The translations under genes and the position numbers were made by a program. The notes under the pieces were generated by a model. It was not told the origin of the DNA. It did no database searches and saw only the letters and a program-made list of their open reading frames with translations. Shown in pieces: positions 45,819 through 55,423 of a stretch of DNA of 64,000 bases. Position 1 is the stretch's first letter; each line of letters starts with the position of its first letter. The stretch is from Prochlorococcus sp. AG-363-B11. Lineage in GTDB: Bacteria; Cyanobacteriota; Cyanobacteriia; PCC-6307; Cyanobiaceae. The stretch is from positions 1 to 64,000 of the forward strand of contig QCFE01000009.1 of NCBI GenBank assembly GCA_003278425.1. Reading direction: 5' to 3'.

Positions 45819-46970
45819 TTAGTTGGGTCTAATAATAACTAGAGGTGTCTGTTCATCTGCATTCCCTGCAGGGTTAGAGCGTAATGCTGAAATAATTAAA
45901 CTTTTGTTAGCACCTTGACTTGATGCGAGAATTTTAACTTTACCTAAATCGTTAACATCTACCACCGCGACATGGACACCTAAATTATTTGATATTTCTT
46001 GACAATAACTTTTAACATTTTTAGGACCTAGAACGATCACTTGATCATAAGGAACTGTTGTACCTGTTATATCATCTATAAGCCTTGCTTGCTCCCCAGC
46101 AAGCCTATAAAACATACCTTTTATATTAAATATCTTAAAGAAAGAACCTATTGACCAGGCAATTATAACTCTTAATACTCCAACTTCATTTATAAGTGAT
46201 TGCATACCGCATGCAGTGGCTAAACTACTTGTTGGGTGAAAAAAATAACATAAAAGCTTTGAAAGAGGTGATGTCCTTATCATGCTCGGATGAATATACC
46301 TACCTTGCATAATTGCTAATGGTGTTTCACCTATCGTTACTATATCTCCGGGTAATATTTTTTCTGAAGTATATTTATATAACGTACTTACTGGATCATC
46401 GAGTATACCAAGCTTATGAGTCCTTATTGGTATTGAAGTATAATCGTTAGTGGTAGTATTGTTAGCCTTTTTATTTGATTCTGGAAATTTTATTGGAGTG
46501 ACAAAGCCATGTCTACAGTTTTTTATACCAAATGGACCATAGTTTATCCAAATAATATCAAACCATACACTAGTTATATCCTTTAGGGAATTAGTATTAT
46601 TAACATTTTCTAAAATTAAAAAGAAATCAATAATCACTTTAGATTTATTTTTTATTATAAAAGTTTGCCAGTAACCATCTTTTCTTTTCTTTAACTCTGG
46701 GTTATTTGATTTTAGCTTGATTTTAGTTTTAATATTATCTGTAGATTCTTCACTAAGAACCAATGGAAACATCTTAAACTGAGGTATCATTACTTCCATT
46801 CTTTTATGCGGATTTGTAATTTCTAGTACACCATTTATTTCTATAGATTCTTTCTTCTTAAGTATATTCACTTTTTTAGGCATTAATTCAAGCGGAGACT
46901 CCCTATTTATTACATAACTGAATATTAGATAAATTAAAACAGATAAGGTTATTATCAATGTAATAGTCAT
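45819..46970 (-). CDS. F420-0:gamma-glutamyl ligase-like protein
   Basis: IPIRTHKLGILDDPVSTLYKYTSEKILPGDIVTIGETPLAIMQGRYI; N-terminal TM. Confidence 0.65.
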   Translation of the reverse strand: MTITLIITLSVLIYLIFSYVINRESPLELMPKKVNILKKKESIEINGVLEITNPHKRMEVMIPQFKMFPLVLSEESTDNIKTKIKLKSNNPELKKRKDGYWQTFIIKNKSKVIIDFFLILENVNNTNSLKDITSVWFDIIWINYGPFGIKNCRHGFVTPIKFPESNKKANNTTTNDYTSIPIRTHKLGILDDPVSTLYKYTSEKILPGDIVTIGETPLAIMQGRYIHPSMIRTSPLSKLLCYFFHPTSSLATACGMQSLINEVGVLRVIIAWSIGSFFKIFNIKGMFYRLAGEQARLIDDITGTTVPYDQVIVLGPKNVKSYCQEISNNLGVHVAVVDVNDLGKVKILASSQGANKSLIISALRSNPAGNADEQTPLVIIRPN

Positions 46971-47048
46971 AAACTTATATTAGCTATTGTTCTATATTAT
47001 AATAAAAAAATTATAACTTTAATATAAAATTAGATAATTATAATATTT

Positions 47049-47603
47049 TCATCTTGGATCTGTATATCCATCTTTTGAGGCATCACTGTTATATTCGTTG
47101 AAGCTTTTTATAGAGATATTGAAATCAGGAGGTTTAAGCCCAGAACCTTTACTTATGGCAGTATTTATTGTTTCTATAGGAATCTGACCTTCTTCATTTA
47201 GGAGTACTTCACCATCCCCATTTATAACAACAATTTGTGGAATATTCCCTTTCCAGTAATATGCTGGATTGGTTTTATCATCTGTATCTATGCCTTGTAT
47301 TTCATCTGTGGTTAATGGAATTATATCTATGGAATTTGTCCAGAGTAATTTCAAGCCAGATATTACTGGAGCGTATATTTTGCTGGATGAACTGTCATCT
47401 AAATAGTAAAATACTACACTTGTCCTATTATTTTTAATTGATTCAGATATCGTTGATGCTGGAGGCACTAAGGAACCATTGCCTGCATATATAGGGAATA
47501 TATTACCGTCGAAGCTATTAGTATCTCTTGCGGCAGAAACGGATTGAACAGATATTATAATGAGAATTATCAGGCTTATTAATGATGCAATTAAGATGTG
47601 CAT
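47049..47603 (-). CDS. Secreted thioredoxin-fold-like hypothetical protein
   Basis: Signal peptide (IASLISLIILIIISVQSVSAA), NRTSVVFYYLDDSSSSKIYAPVISGLK, NIPQIVVINGDGEVLLNEEGQIP. Confidence 0.6.
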   Translation of the reverse strand: MHILIASLISLIILIIISVQSVSAARDTNSFDGNIFPIYAGNGSLVPPASTISESIKNNRTSVVFYYLDDSSSSKIYAPVISGLKLLWTNSIDIIPLTTDEIQGIDTDDKTNPAYYWKGNIPQIVVINGDGEVLLNEEGQIPIETINTAISKGSGLKPPDFNISIKSFNEYNSDASKDGYTDPR

Positions 47604-47663
47604 TATTTAATTTTCAATATTTATTAATATATTCGGTATTAATTGAATTGTTATATAATTTTT

Positions 47664-48491
47664 TCATCTTGAAATAGTTCTTCCCATGCCCTGGGCTATA
47701 CCTTTACCAACTAGTCCTATTGCTCTGCCAAGAACATTAGTTAAAATTATAACCATTAAATCACCTAAATATTTCAACATTGCTTGGAGTTGAGGTGCTA
47801 AAGCATCCCTTGCTTCAACTAAAAGGGTTACCTGCTTTTGCCACCAACCAAGTTGCTTTAAATCATTATCCCTGGCTTCACTAACTAACAATGTTTCTAT
47901 ATTGCCATTATTTAATTGTAAAAACTGTCGCTTACTTTCATAAAGTTGTATAGGGCGTTCAATCATGTATTGCCATCGACGCTGACTATTAAGCTGATTC
48001 CTCAGCCTTTCAAGCTCTCTAGTTGAGAAGAAGCATGGTTTTAGAAGGTATTCTCTAAGCTCTGACCACTCTGAACAAGCACTTATTAATTCAGCACTTA
48101 TAATTTCACTTGTTCGTAAGACCCAATTCATTATTAAAATTTCAAGTTTAATTAGTGCTCTAGGATCATCGCTAGGAAGTAAGTTGCCTTCAACTAACAT
48201 ATTTTTGTCAAGTATTAATGTATCAAGAATTAATGAAGGATTCGGAAGTTCTTCATCGGTTTCTGATAAGTCAATAATTTTTAGTAATTTATCTGAAACA
48301 GATATAAATTCACCATTTCTCGCAAGCCTAATATAAGTTCCGCAAATATCTCTAACCACTTGCTTCCTAAGCTCTTTCTCTAGTGAAATCCAATTCTCAA
48401 GACAATTTTCCTCATTAACGCCGATCTCTCCAAGTCTAGTGAAAACATTATCAAGTTGATTTAAAGGATAGAAAGAAGGAGCTTCTGCTTG
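47664..48491 (-). CDS. DUF3685/Ycf55-like protein, C-terminal segment (separated from N-terminal segment by a frameshift)
   Basis: The track calls 47664..48359 (GTG), but the frame is open without ATG up to 48491, overlapping the N-terminal ORF. Confidence 0.65.
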   Translation of the reverse strand, partial: QAEAPSFYPLNQLDNVFTRLGEIGVNEENCLENWISLEKELRKQVVRDICGTYIRLARNGEFISVSDKLLKIIDLSETDEELPNPSLILDTLILDKNMLVEGNLLPSDDPRALIKLEILIMNWVLRTSEIISAELISACSEWSELREYLLKPCFFSTRELERLRNQLNSQRRWQYMIERPIQLYESKRQFLQLNNGNIETLLVSEARDNDLKQLGWWQKQVTLLVEARDALAPQLQAMLKYLGDLMVIILTNVLGRAIGLVGKGIAQGMGRTISR

Positions 48492-49291
48492 TTATGGTTC
48501 AAACTGTTAATAGCAAATATAGTTTCTGAATTATTTGCTATTCCATCCTCAATAGACTTCTTACTTCGAATATAAATTTCATTCCATACAGCCTTTGAAC
48601 TTTTTTCTGATATATTTATACTCGTTGAGTAAGATCTTTCTTTGCTATGAGTATTCTCATCATTAGTAAGTAAAGACATATATATGGGTGCCCAGAACCA
48701 AATTAATAATGATTTAGCCATAGCTACTTCTCGCTTTCTTCCTTTAACTGCGAGTAATAAGAAAATATTTTTAGTCTGAAATCTATTTATTCCATCAAGT
48801 CTTCTGATTTCTTGATTTATGTTGTCAAGGCTATTTTTAAGCATCCAACTTCCTAAACTGTAAAGGGATAGGTCTCTTTTATGATCTTTTACTATTAATT
48901 CATTAAGTCTAACAACCCTTCCACCTTTAAGGAGTTTGTTTATAGAGTTATTAAGTAAAGCTATATCAGGATCTTGAAGAATTCCCTCACATTCAAAATT
49001 TAGTATCTGAGAAGGTTTTAAAGATAATTTAGATGGAAGTAAAAGAAGAATTGGCGACGGATGCCATTTTTCTTTAAGATGTTTAATTTCAATAGATGTA
49101 GTACTTTCTAATTCTAAATTGTCGATTGACCATATCACTAGTGAAGGATGCCTAGTTAGGTTCTTCTGATTAAGAAAAACCTCTATATCTTTGTCTTTTG
49201 ATGTTAATTGAAGTGATAGTGTTTCACCAAGTAGATCTGGTGCAATAAGCAAGATCTTTTTAGATGCGCCTTCAATCAAATCCTTTCCCAA
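48461..49291 (-). CDS. DUF3685/Ycf55-like protein, N-terminal pseudo-receiver segment (separated from C-terminal segment by a frameshift)
   Basis: SKKILLIAPDLLGETLSLQL...PSLVIWSIDNLE...PSPILLLLP...LLKGGRVVRLNE, receiver-like without the expected phospho-Asp. Confidence 0.6.
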   Translation of the reverse strand: MGKDLIEGASKKILLIAPDLLGETLSLQLTSKDKDIEVFLNQKNLTRHPSLVIWSIDNLELESTTSIEIKHLKEKWHPSPILLLLPSKLSLKPSQILNFECEGILQDPDIALLNNSINKLLKGGRVVRLNELIVKDHKRDLSLYSLGSWMLKNSLDNINQEIRRLDGINRFQTKNIFLLLAVKGRKREVAMAKSLLIWFWAPIYMSLLTNDENTHSKERSYSTSINISEKSSKAVWNEIYIRSKKSIEDGIANNSETIFAINSLNHNKQKLLLSIL

Positions 49292-49383
49292 AAGATTATT
49301 ATTATAAATCTAACCAATTTTCCTCTTTCCTTCCAGTCCTAACCTTCCTGAAATCGTCCTTTTCTAATTTTTTAGATATTTAC

Positions 49384-50160
49384 TTAGCAGGTGTTCATGT
49401 TTTCAGTAGATAAATCGTTAATGGTTTGATTCTTAGCCACGTGTATAGCTTCTGATAAGTCTATTTGCCCATCATAAAGAGCTCTACCAATAATTACCCC
49501 ACATATTCCATAACTCTCTAATGGTAAAAGCGAGAGGACATCTGAAATAGTTCCTATACCCCCAGAAGCAATAACAGGAACCTTTGAGGCAGTGGCTATC
49601 TCTTTTAGAAAATTGAGATTGGGCCCTTTTAAGGTACCGTCAGTTGCAATATCTGTACTTATTATTGCGCTTATCCCACTCTCAGAAAGAGCTTTTGCTA
49701 ATTCCGATGCTTTTGTTTTGCTTTGATTTAACCATCCTCTAGTGGCAACTTTTCCGTCTTTAGCATCTAAGCCTAAGATTATTTTTCCTGGGTATCTTAA
49801 AGCAAGTTTATTAACTATATCTGGCTTTTCGATTGCAATGGTTCCTAAAATAACTCTGTCAATTCCAGCCTCAATTAATTCTTCAGCTCTTTGTTTACTT
49901 CGTATACCTCCTCCAATTTGAATCGGTATTGTCAACTCTTTTTTAATAGCTTTGATAGTCAGGTCGTTTACAGGTTTTCCTGTTTTAGCTCCATCAAGAT
50001 CTACTACGTGTAATCGTGTTGCCCCTTTTTCTTGCCAAATAAGTGCTTGTTGAATCGGATCGCTACTAAATTCAGTTACAAGATTGTAATTGCCTTGATG
50101 AAGTCTTACGCACTTACCATCCAAGAGATCAATGGCTGGAATGATTTCAATCACGATCAA
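49384..50160 (-). CDS. hisA: Phosphoribosylformimino-5-aminoimidazole carboxamide ribotide isomerase
   Basis: EIIPAIDLLDGKCVRLHQGNY, LHVVDLDGAKTG, IQIGGGIR, SGGIGTISDVLSL. Confidence 0.95.
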   Translation of the reverse strand: MIVIEIIPAIDLLDGKCVRLHQGNYNLVTEFSSDPIQQALIWQEKGATRLHVVDLDGAKTGKPVNDLTIKAIKKELTIPIQIGGGIRSKQRAEELIEAGIDRVILGTIAIEKPDIVNKLALRYPGKIILGLDAKDGKVATRGWLNQSKTKASELAKALSESGISAIISTDIATDGTLKGPNLNFLKEIATASKVPVIASGGIGTISDVLSLLPLESYGICGVIIGRALYDGQIDLSEAIHVAKNQTINDLSTENMNTC

Positions 50161-50248
50161 TATTTTATCTTCTTATATCCTGCATTGCTTTTGTTTTGTT
50201 TGCAAAGCACTTAACGCGCTTGAATAGATAAGAACCTGCTTTGAAACC

Positions 50249-51166
50249 TTGAAAACTCTTGTTATGGGAGGTACTCGCTTTGTAGGGAGGGCCTTGGTTG
50301 GACGTTTAATCGAGAAGGGATATGACCTAACTCTTTTTACACGGGGTAGGAAAACTATACCCATGAATATTCGCCATATTGAAGGGGATAGGGACTCCGA
50401 TGACATCTATAAATTAAAGGGTTTGAAATTTGACGTTATTATTGATAGTTCAGGAAGGAACCTAGACCAGACAAAAAAAGTAATTGATGTTATAGGACCA
50501 CCTTTACGACGCTTTTTATATGTAAGTTCAGCTGGAATTTATAAAGATCGTAATACTTGGCCTCTAGACGAAAGTGCTGAGATTGATCAATGTAGTAGGC
50601 ATATTGGTAAAGCTCAAACTGAAAAATGGCTTAAAAAATCACAAATCCCATTTACAAGTTTTCGACCTACATATATATATGGACCTGGTAATTATAATTC
50701 AATAGAAGAATGGTTTTTTGATAGAATTGTAAATAATCGACCTATACCAATACCTTCAGATGGAAAAACTATTACACAACTTGGTCATGTAGAGGATTTA
50801 GCAGAAGCTATGACTATAAGCCTTGAGAAGGATAATGCTATTAATAAAATTTATAATTGCTCAGGCAAAAAAGGAATCACATTTAATGGTCTAGTTGAAG
50901 TGGCTTCAATGGTTTGTGGAAAAGATCCTAAAGCGTTGGACTTAATTTACTACGATCCAAAAGATATTGATACAAAAGAAAGAAAAATATTCCCTCTTAG
51001 GCTTAATCATTATCTAACAGATATTTCATTGATACAGAAAGATTTGAATTGGACCCCAAAGTATGATCTTAAGGAAGGTTTATTAGATAGTTATAAGAAT
51101 GATTATTTAATAAATCCATCCAAAAAACCAGATTTCAGCTTAGATAATAGTATTATTGGTTCTTAA
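50249..51166 (+). CDS. NAD-dependent epimerase / CP41-like RNA-binding protein
   Basis: MKTLVMGGTRFVGRALVGRL, LFTRGRK, SSAGIYK, FRPTYIYGPGNYN. Confidence 0.85.
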   Translation: MKTLVMGGTRFVGRALVGRLIEKGYDLTLFTRGRKTIPMNIRHIEGDRDSDDIYKLKGLKFDVIIDSSGRNLDQTKKVIDVIGPPLRRFLYVSSAGIYKDRNTWPLDESAEIDQCSRHIGKAQTEKWLKKSQIPFTSFRPTYIYGPGNYNSIEEWFFDRIVNNRPIPIPSDGKTITQLGHVEDLAEAMTISLEKDNAINKIYNCSGKKGITFNGLVEVASMVCGKDPKALDLIYYDPKDIDTKERKIFPLRLNHYLTDISLIQKDLNWTPKYDLKEGLLDSYKNDYLINPSKKPDFSLDNSIIGS

Positions 51167-51692
51167 TATATTTTATTGCAGAAATAATAGACATGATAAT
51201 TGATAGCCAGAGTAAAAAATATCCTAATTCATTAGTTGAGAAGAGAAAATTATCGATTGATAACTCTCTAGGCCATAAGATTAGTAAGATGCTTGTAAAT
51301 TGAAGAGTGGTTTTAATTTTTGCATCCATAGAAGCGGGAGCTTCTTTTAGAGAATTAGACCTCCATGCAGTAATAAATAGCTCTCGGCTGATCAATATCC
51401 ATATAGCCCATAGTGGAAAACTATTGAATTGTGATATCCATAGAATAGGTGCCAAGATAAATATTTTGTCTGCTAAAGGATCAACTTTTGCTCCCCATAC
51501 AGAACCTCCACCTGCTTTTCTGGCAAGTACACCATCAAGCCAGTCGGTTATAGCGCCTAGAATCAATACAAACCAAGCTAGCAAGAGCTTGTCTTGAGAA
51601 AGTAAAATAATTAAGGGTAATCCAAGAAATAGTCTTAAGATACTAAGGAGATTTGCAGAATTTCTATAATTTAAGTTCCTTATTATAGGCAT
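51153..51692 (-). CDS. pgsA: CDP-diacylglycerol--glycerol-3-phosphate 3-phosphatidyltransferase
   Basis: ITDWLDGVLARKAGGGSVWGAKVDPLADKIF (CDP-alcohol phosphatidyltransferase motif). Confidence 0.93.
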   Translation of the reverse strand: MPIIRNLNYRNSANLLSILRLFLGLPLIILLSQDKLLLAWFVLILGAITDWLDGVLARKAGGGSVWGAKVDPLADKIFILAPILWISQFNSFPLWAIWILISRELFITAWRSNSLKEAPASMDAKIKTTLQFTSILLILWPRELSIDNFLFSTNELGYFLLWLSIIMSIISAIKYIKNQ

Positions 51693-51867
51693 ATTAATTA
51701 ATTATAATGATTATTCTTATAAATTTAGCATAACTATTTAAGGGAGTTGTAAAAGAAAGCGATATTTATAGAAGAATAGTATAACTATAATTTAGTTAAC
51801 ATTCTATTGAGTTATGTAAAATATTTAGCTGATGCGACTATAATTATAATAAATAATATTTTCATAG

Positions 51868-51951
51868 ATGACTTATTTCCTTTTATTTGCATTAGCGGCT
51901 TCTTTGGTATCGATGGTCTATATTGTTCGTCGATTAGAGGATGATGGCTAG
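51868..51951 (+). CDS. 27-aa single-TM micropeptide (MTYFLLFALAASLVSMVYIVRRLEDDG)
   Basis: ATG...TAG ORF with one hydrophobic span and charged C-terminus; typical of photosynthetic small subunits, family not identified. Confidence 0.45.
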   Translation: MTYFLLFALAASLVSMVYIVRRLEDDG

Positions 51952-51987
51952 TAGTTGGTCCCTAGCTAAACTGAACTCAATACTCAT

Positions 51988-52635
51988 TTGCTTGATCAAT
52001 TATTAATCTCTACTTTTATGAAAACACTTAGATTAAAATTAGAAAAAGGATCAGATATTAAATTTTTTTTAGAGAACCTTAGTAAGAAAACTAATATTGA
52101 TGGCTTTGTCTTGGGAATTGTCGGAGATCTTTCAACTGCTGTTTTTCAATGCCCAAAAAGAAAAGGTAAAACTACTTTAAAAGGAAATTTAGAAATTATT
52201 ACATTAAATGGTTCATTAAGTCCTGATTTAGTACATCTTCATTTAAGTATTTCTGATACAAACTGCCAAGTTTGGGGCGGACATCTAGAGCATGGATCAA
52301 TAGTTTTAAAGGGAGCAGAAATCCTCATAGGAATAACCTCTGACACTGAACCTTTATTAGAAACTAAACTCGATAGCTTTATAAGTAGACCAAAACAAAT
52401 TCTAGAAGTAGCCACATTACCTAATTGTCCTTGGTCAGCAAAAATTATAAGGACCCTAGAATCAAAAGGTATTCCATATAAAAATATTAGAATAGAAGAT
52501 GATGCCCTTTTTAAAATCATAAGAGACCGAAGTGGAAGCAGTACCTTCCCTCAGGTTTTCTTTTACGATAAATATATTGGAGGTTATACAGAATTTCTAT
52601 CGCTTTTTTCATCTGGCAAATTGTTTGAGAACTAA
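51988..52635 (+). CDS. PPC (DUF296) domain fused to glutaredoxin
   Basis: N-term: GFVLGIVGDLSTA...EIITLNGSLSPDLVHLHLSISD...VWGGHLEHGSIVLKGAEILI (PPC-like); C-term: LPNCPWSAKIIRTLESKGIPY...STFPQVFFYDKYIGGYTEF (glutaredoxin). Native start is likely the internal ATG at 52018. Confidence 0.85.
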   Translation: MLDQLLISTFMKTLRLKLEKGSDIKFFLENLSKKTNIDGFVLGIVGDLSTAVFQCPKRKGKTTLKGNLEIITLNGSLSPDLVHLHLSISDTNCQVWGGHLEHGSIVLKGAEILIGITSDTEPLLETKLDSFISRPKQILEVATLPNCPWSAKIIRTLESKGIPYKNIRIEDDALFKIIRDRSGSSTFPQVFFYDKYIGGYTEFLSLFSSGKLFEN

Positions 52636-52647
52636 TAAAATATAAAA

Positions 52648-52878
52648 ATGAATATAAAATTTCTGAATACAAAGTCAAGTAAATATTGGAGCTCTAAGCC
52701 ACCATGGTGTCAACCTTGGTCCATTCTCCTATCAGGGGCATCTATTATTCTAATTTTATTTTTATTTATACCTTTTCTTTGGCTTAAATTTTTATTAGTA
52801 TTACCAATTTTTGTTTGGTGGTATTTATTCCTATTTCTTGCTCCAAATTTTAATCAAGATATAAATGAATGTGAATAA
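52648..52878 (+). CDS. Small membrane protein (DUF6737-like)
   Basis: SSKPPWCQPWSILLSGASIILI...WWYLFLFLAP. Confidence 0.65.
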   Translation: MNIKFLNTKSSKYWSSKPPWCQPWSILLSGASIILILFLFIPFLWLKFLLVLPIFVWWYLFLFLAPNFNQDINECE

Positions 52879-53773
52879 TAATTTGATATCTAGCCCGTTT
52901 TTTATTAGAGCCTTAGAAGACAGTGATGTAAGTATGGTTACATATTGGGCAAGAAATGAAGGCTTTGCTCCTGGGTTAGGAGATGTAGCTATATATAAGA
53001 ATACAGAGAATCAAGGACTATGGGTAGGGACTATTGATCACTTACCAATTGGTTGTATTGCAGGAGTTAAGTATAATTCATTATATGGTTTTATTGGTTT
53101 ATTTATTGTTGATAAAGCTTATAGAGGTAATGGATATGGTGTAAAACTATGGAGCCATGTTATAAATAACCTTGATGAAGTACGTTGTTTAGGTATTGAA
53201 GCTGCTCCAGATAGAATCACAGATTATAAAAAATGGGGTTTCAAAGTCTCTTCTAAAACTACTCGATGGAAGCTAGATGTAAATGATAGTTTTTTTAAAG
53301 TCGATGACTTTAATAATTTAATGAATAAGTATTCCCTATTAGAAGGTAATCAGATACCTAAAAATATTATTCAAAACTATGATGAAAACAAGGAATATAC
53401 TCCTCGACCACATTTTTTATCTGATTGGCTTTCACATAAATCAGGAACTGTGCTGGCAATTGTTAATAAGAAAGGTTTGTGTGTAGGCTTTAGTAGGATT
53501 AGGCCTTGTCTATTTAGACATGGTAATGGATATAGGATTGGCCCATTAATTGCTGATAGCCCAATTCTTGCATCATATCTAATTAAAAGCCTTGTAATGC
53601 GTTTTCCAGGATTTACCTTAATAGATACACCTGGTCTAAACGTAGAAGCCAGTAAATTAATGGAATCATTGGGATTCAATCCTATATCACATACAGTTAG
53701 AATGTATAAAGGTAAGCAACCAACTATAACTATGAGTGAGGTATACGGCCTAGCATGTCTAGAGCTAGGATAA
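52865..53773 (+). CDS. GNAT-family N-acetyltransferase (tandem domain)
   Basis: IGLFIVDKAYRGNGYGVKLWSHVI (acetyl-CoA loop); second GNAT-like half. Confidence 0.85.
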   Translation: MNVNNNLISSPFFIRALEDSDVSMVTYWARNEGFAPGLGDVAIYKNTENQGLWVGTIDHLPIGCIAGVKYNSLYGFIGLFIVDKAYRGNGYGVKLWSHVINNLDEVRCLGIEAAPDRITDYKKWGFKVSSKTTRWKLDVNDSFFKVDDFNNLMNKYSLLEGNQIPKNIIQNYDENKEYTPRPHFLSDWLSHKSGTVLAIVNKKGLCVGFSRIRPCLFRHGNGYRIGPLIADSPILASYLIKSLVMRFPGFTLIDTPGLNVEASKLMESLGFNPISHTVRMYKGKQPTITMSEVYGLACLELG

Positions 53774-53785
53774 TTTTATTTAGGT

Positions 53786-53977
53786 TCAAGTATTATTACG
53801 AAGTATCATTTTTTCTTCACTAAGTTCATTCTCTAGTTGCTTGATAAGCTTGGAAACAAGATCTTGAAACTCTGGTTGACAACCTTTAAATGCAGCTTTA
53901 TGGCGTATAGATTCATTCCTTGTTCTAAGGTCGGTCAGCATTAGCTGAAGTGAATCAATCTTAGGATTGGTTTCCAT
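53786..53977 (-). CDS. Hypothetical protein, 63 aa
   Basis: ORF in a tight same-strand arrangement with the SDR gene. Confidence 0.5.
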   Translation of the reverse strand: METNPKIDSLQLMLTDLRTRNESIRHKAAFKGCQPEFQDLVSKLIKQLENELSEEKMILRNNT

Positions 53978-53982
53978 AGGAT

Positions 53983-54675
53983 CTATTTATAAAGTTTATT
54001 ATTACTAACAGTATAAAAGCCTTCAATGGCCTCTTTCATTGATAATGACTTGTTTTCTTCACTACTAGTTATTTCTATAATTTTCTTATTGGCTTTTTTT
54101 ATATCTAATGATTCGATACAAGTCCTAGCTACTAATCTTCTAGGGATAGATCCCTCCTCTTGTGAATTCTTTTCTGTATACAATATATTTTGTGATTGCA
54201 ACCCTTCTTCTGATTCGTTTAGACCACCAGGCCTAATAATTGTCCAATCAATACCACTATTAATTACTTTATCTTCTCCTATCTTTTTCCAAAGTAAAAT
54301 AAGTCCAAATAGATTTAATGGGTGTAGAAATTTACCAACACATAGTGAACTTACAAGGACAATACGATTTACTCCTACTCTCTTACAACTTTCAACCTGA
54401 TTACCAACACCAACAGCATCTATTTTAGCTGGACCAGTTAAATCTATATTAGGCCTAGCTCCTGTAGCAATAATTAGAGTATCTACTCCTAAAAGTGCAT
54501 TGTCTAATTCATCCTTATTAAATAATGATAATCTCTCTACCTGACATGATTTGAGAGAAGGAGGTACAATTGAAGCCTGTCTTGTAATTAATTTAACTTC
54601 GTATCTTTTTTTCAGGGCTTCCTCTGCTACCCTAAAGCCTGTTTTGCCAGAAGCACCACTTACTGCAACTTTCAC
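53983..54675 (-). CDS. Atypical SDR / NAD(P)H-binding protein
   Basis: VAVSGASGKTGFRVAEEALKKRYEVKLITR, LIIATGARP, WTIIRPGGL. Confidence 0.88.
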   Translation of the reverse strand: MKVAVSGASGKTGFRVAEEALKKRYEVKLITRQASIVPPSLKSCQVERLSLFNKDELDNALLGVDTLIIATGARPNIDLTGPAKIDAVGVGNQVESCKRVGVNRIVLVSSLCVGKFLHPLNLFGLILLWKKIGEDKVINSGIDWTIIRPGGLNESEEGLQSQNILYTEKNSQEEGSIPRRLVARTCIESLDIKKANKKIIEITSSEENKSLSMKEAIEGFYTVSNNKLYK

Positions 54676-54748
54676 ATTAAAACCTAATAATTTAGTTATA
54701 CTTTAACCTACTTTTTCTATTAATTGAGAATGTATATAAATTTTTTAT

Positions 54749-55402
54749 TTATGCTTTATTACAAACAACTGCTTTTCTTCTTAAAGGGAACATTTCTTTG
54801 CAAAGTTCACAGACTCTTCCGTCACAACCTCTTGCTCTACAATACTCTCTACCATAGAAAATCATCTGTAAGTGTAAACTATTCCAATTTCTTTTAGGAA
54901 AAAGATTCTTAAGGTCTTTTTCAGTTTCTCTAACGTTTTTACCTGAAGTTAACTCCCACCTTTGGGCTAATCTGTGTATATGAGTATCAACTGGAAATGT
55001 TTCTAACCCGAAAGCCTGAGCCATGACAACACTTGCTGTCTTATGACCCACTCCAGGCAATGCTTTCAGAGCTTCTATATCATTTGGAACTTTATTATTA
55101 TATTTTTGCATTATAATCTTTGATAACTTATATATATTTCGAGCCTTTGTGTTAGCTAATCCAAGCTGAGATATACAATTGTAGATATTCTGCTCCCCAA
55201 AATTATATAAGTCACTTGCTTTTTCACCATTCTTAAATAAATTAGGTGTTAACTCATTTACTTTCTTGTCTGTAGATTGAGCACTTAATAAAACAGCAAT
55301 AAGCAAGGTGTATTCATTTTTGTGATATAAGGGGATGGGGGGATTAGGATATTTTTCAGATAGTCTTCTCATGATGAGATTAGCTCTCTGCATTTTGTTC
55401 AT
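54749..55402 (-). CDS. nth: Endonuclease III
   Basis: LLSAQSTDKKVN, LPGVGHKTASVVMAQAF, VDTHIHRLAQRWEL, CRARGCDGRVCELC Fe-S cluster motif. Confidence 0.96.
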   Translation of the reverse strand: MNKMQRANLIMRRLSEKYPNPPIPLYHKNEYTLLIAVLLSAQSTDKKVNELTPNLFKNGEKASDLYNFGEQNIYNCISQLGLANTKARNIYKLSKIIMQKYNNKVPNDIEALKALPGVGHKTASVVMAQAFGLETFPVDTHIHRLAQRWELTSGKNVRETEKDLKNLFPKRNWNSLHLQMIFYGREYCRARGCDGRVCELCKEMFPLRRKAVVCNKA

Positions 55403-55423
55403 GTGTTCGTATCCTTTTAAGTT

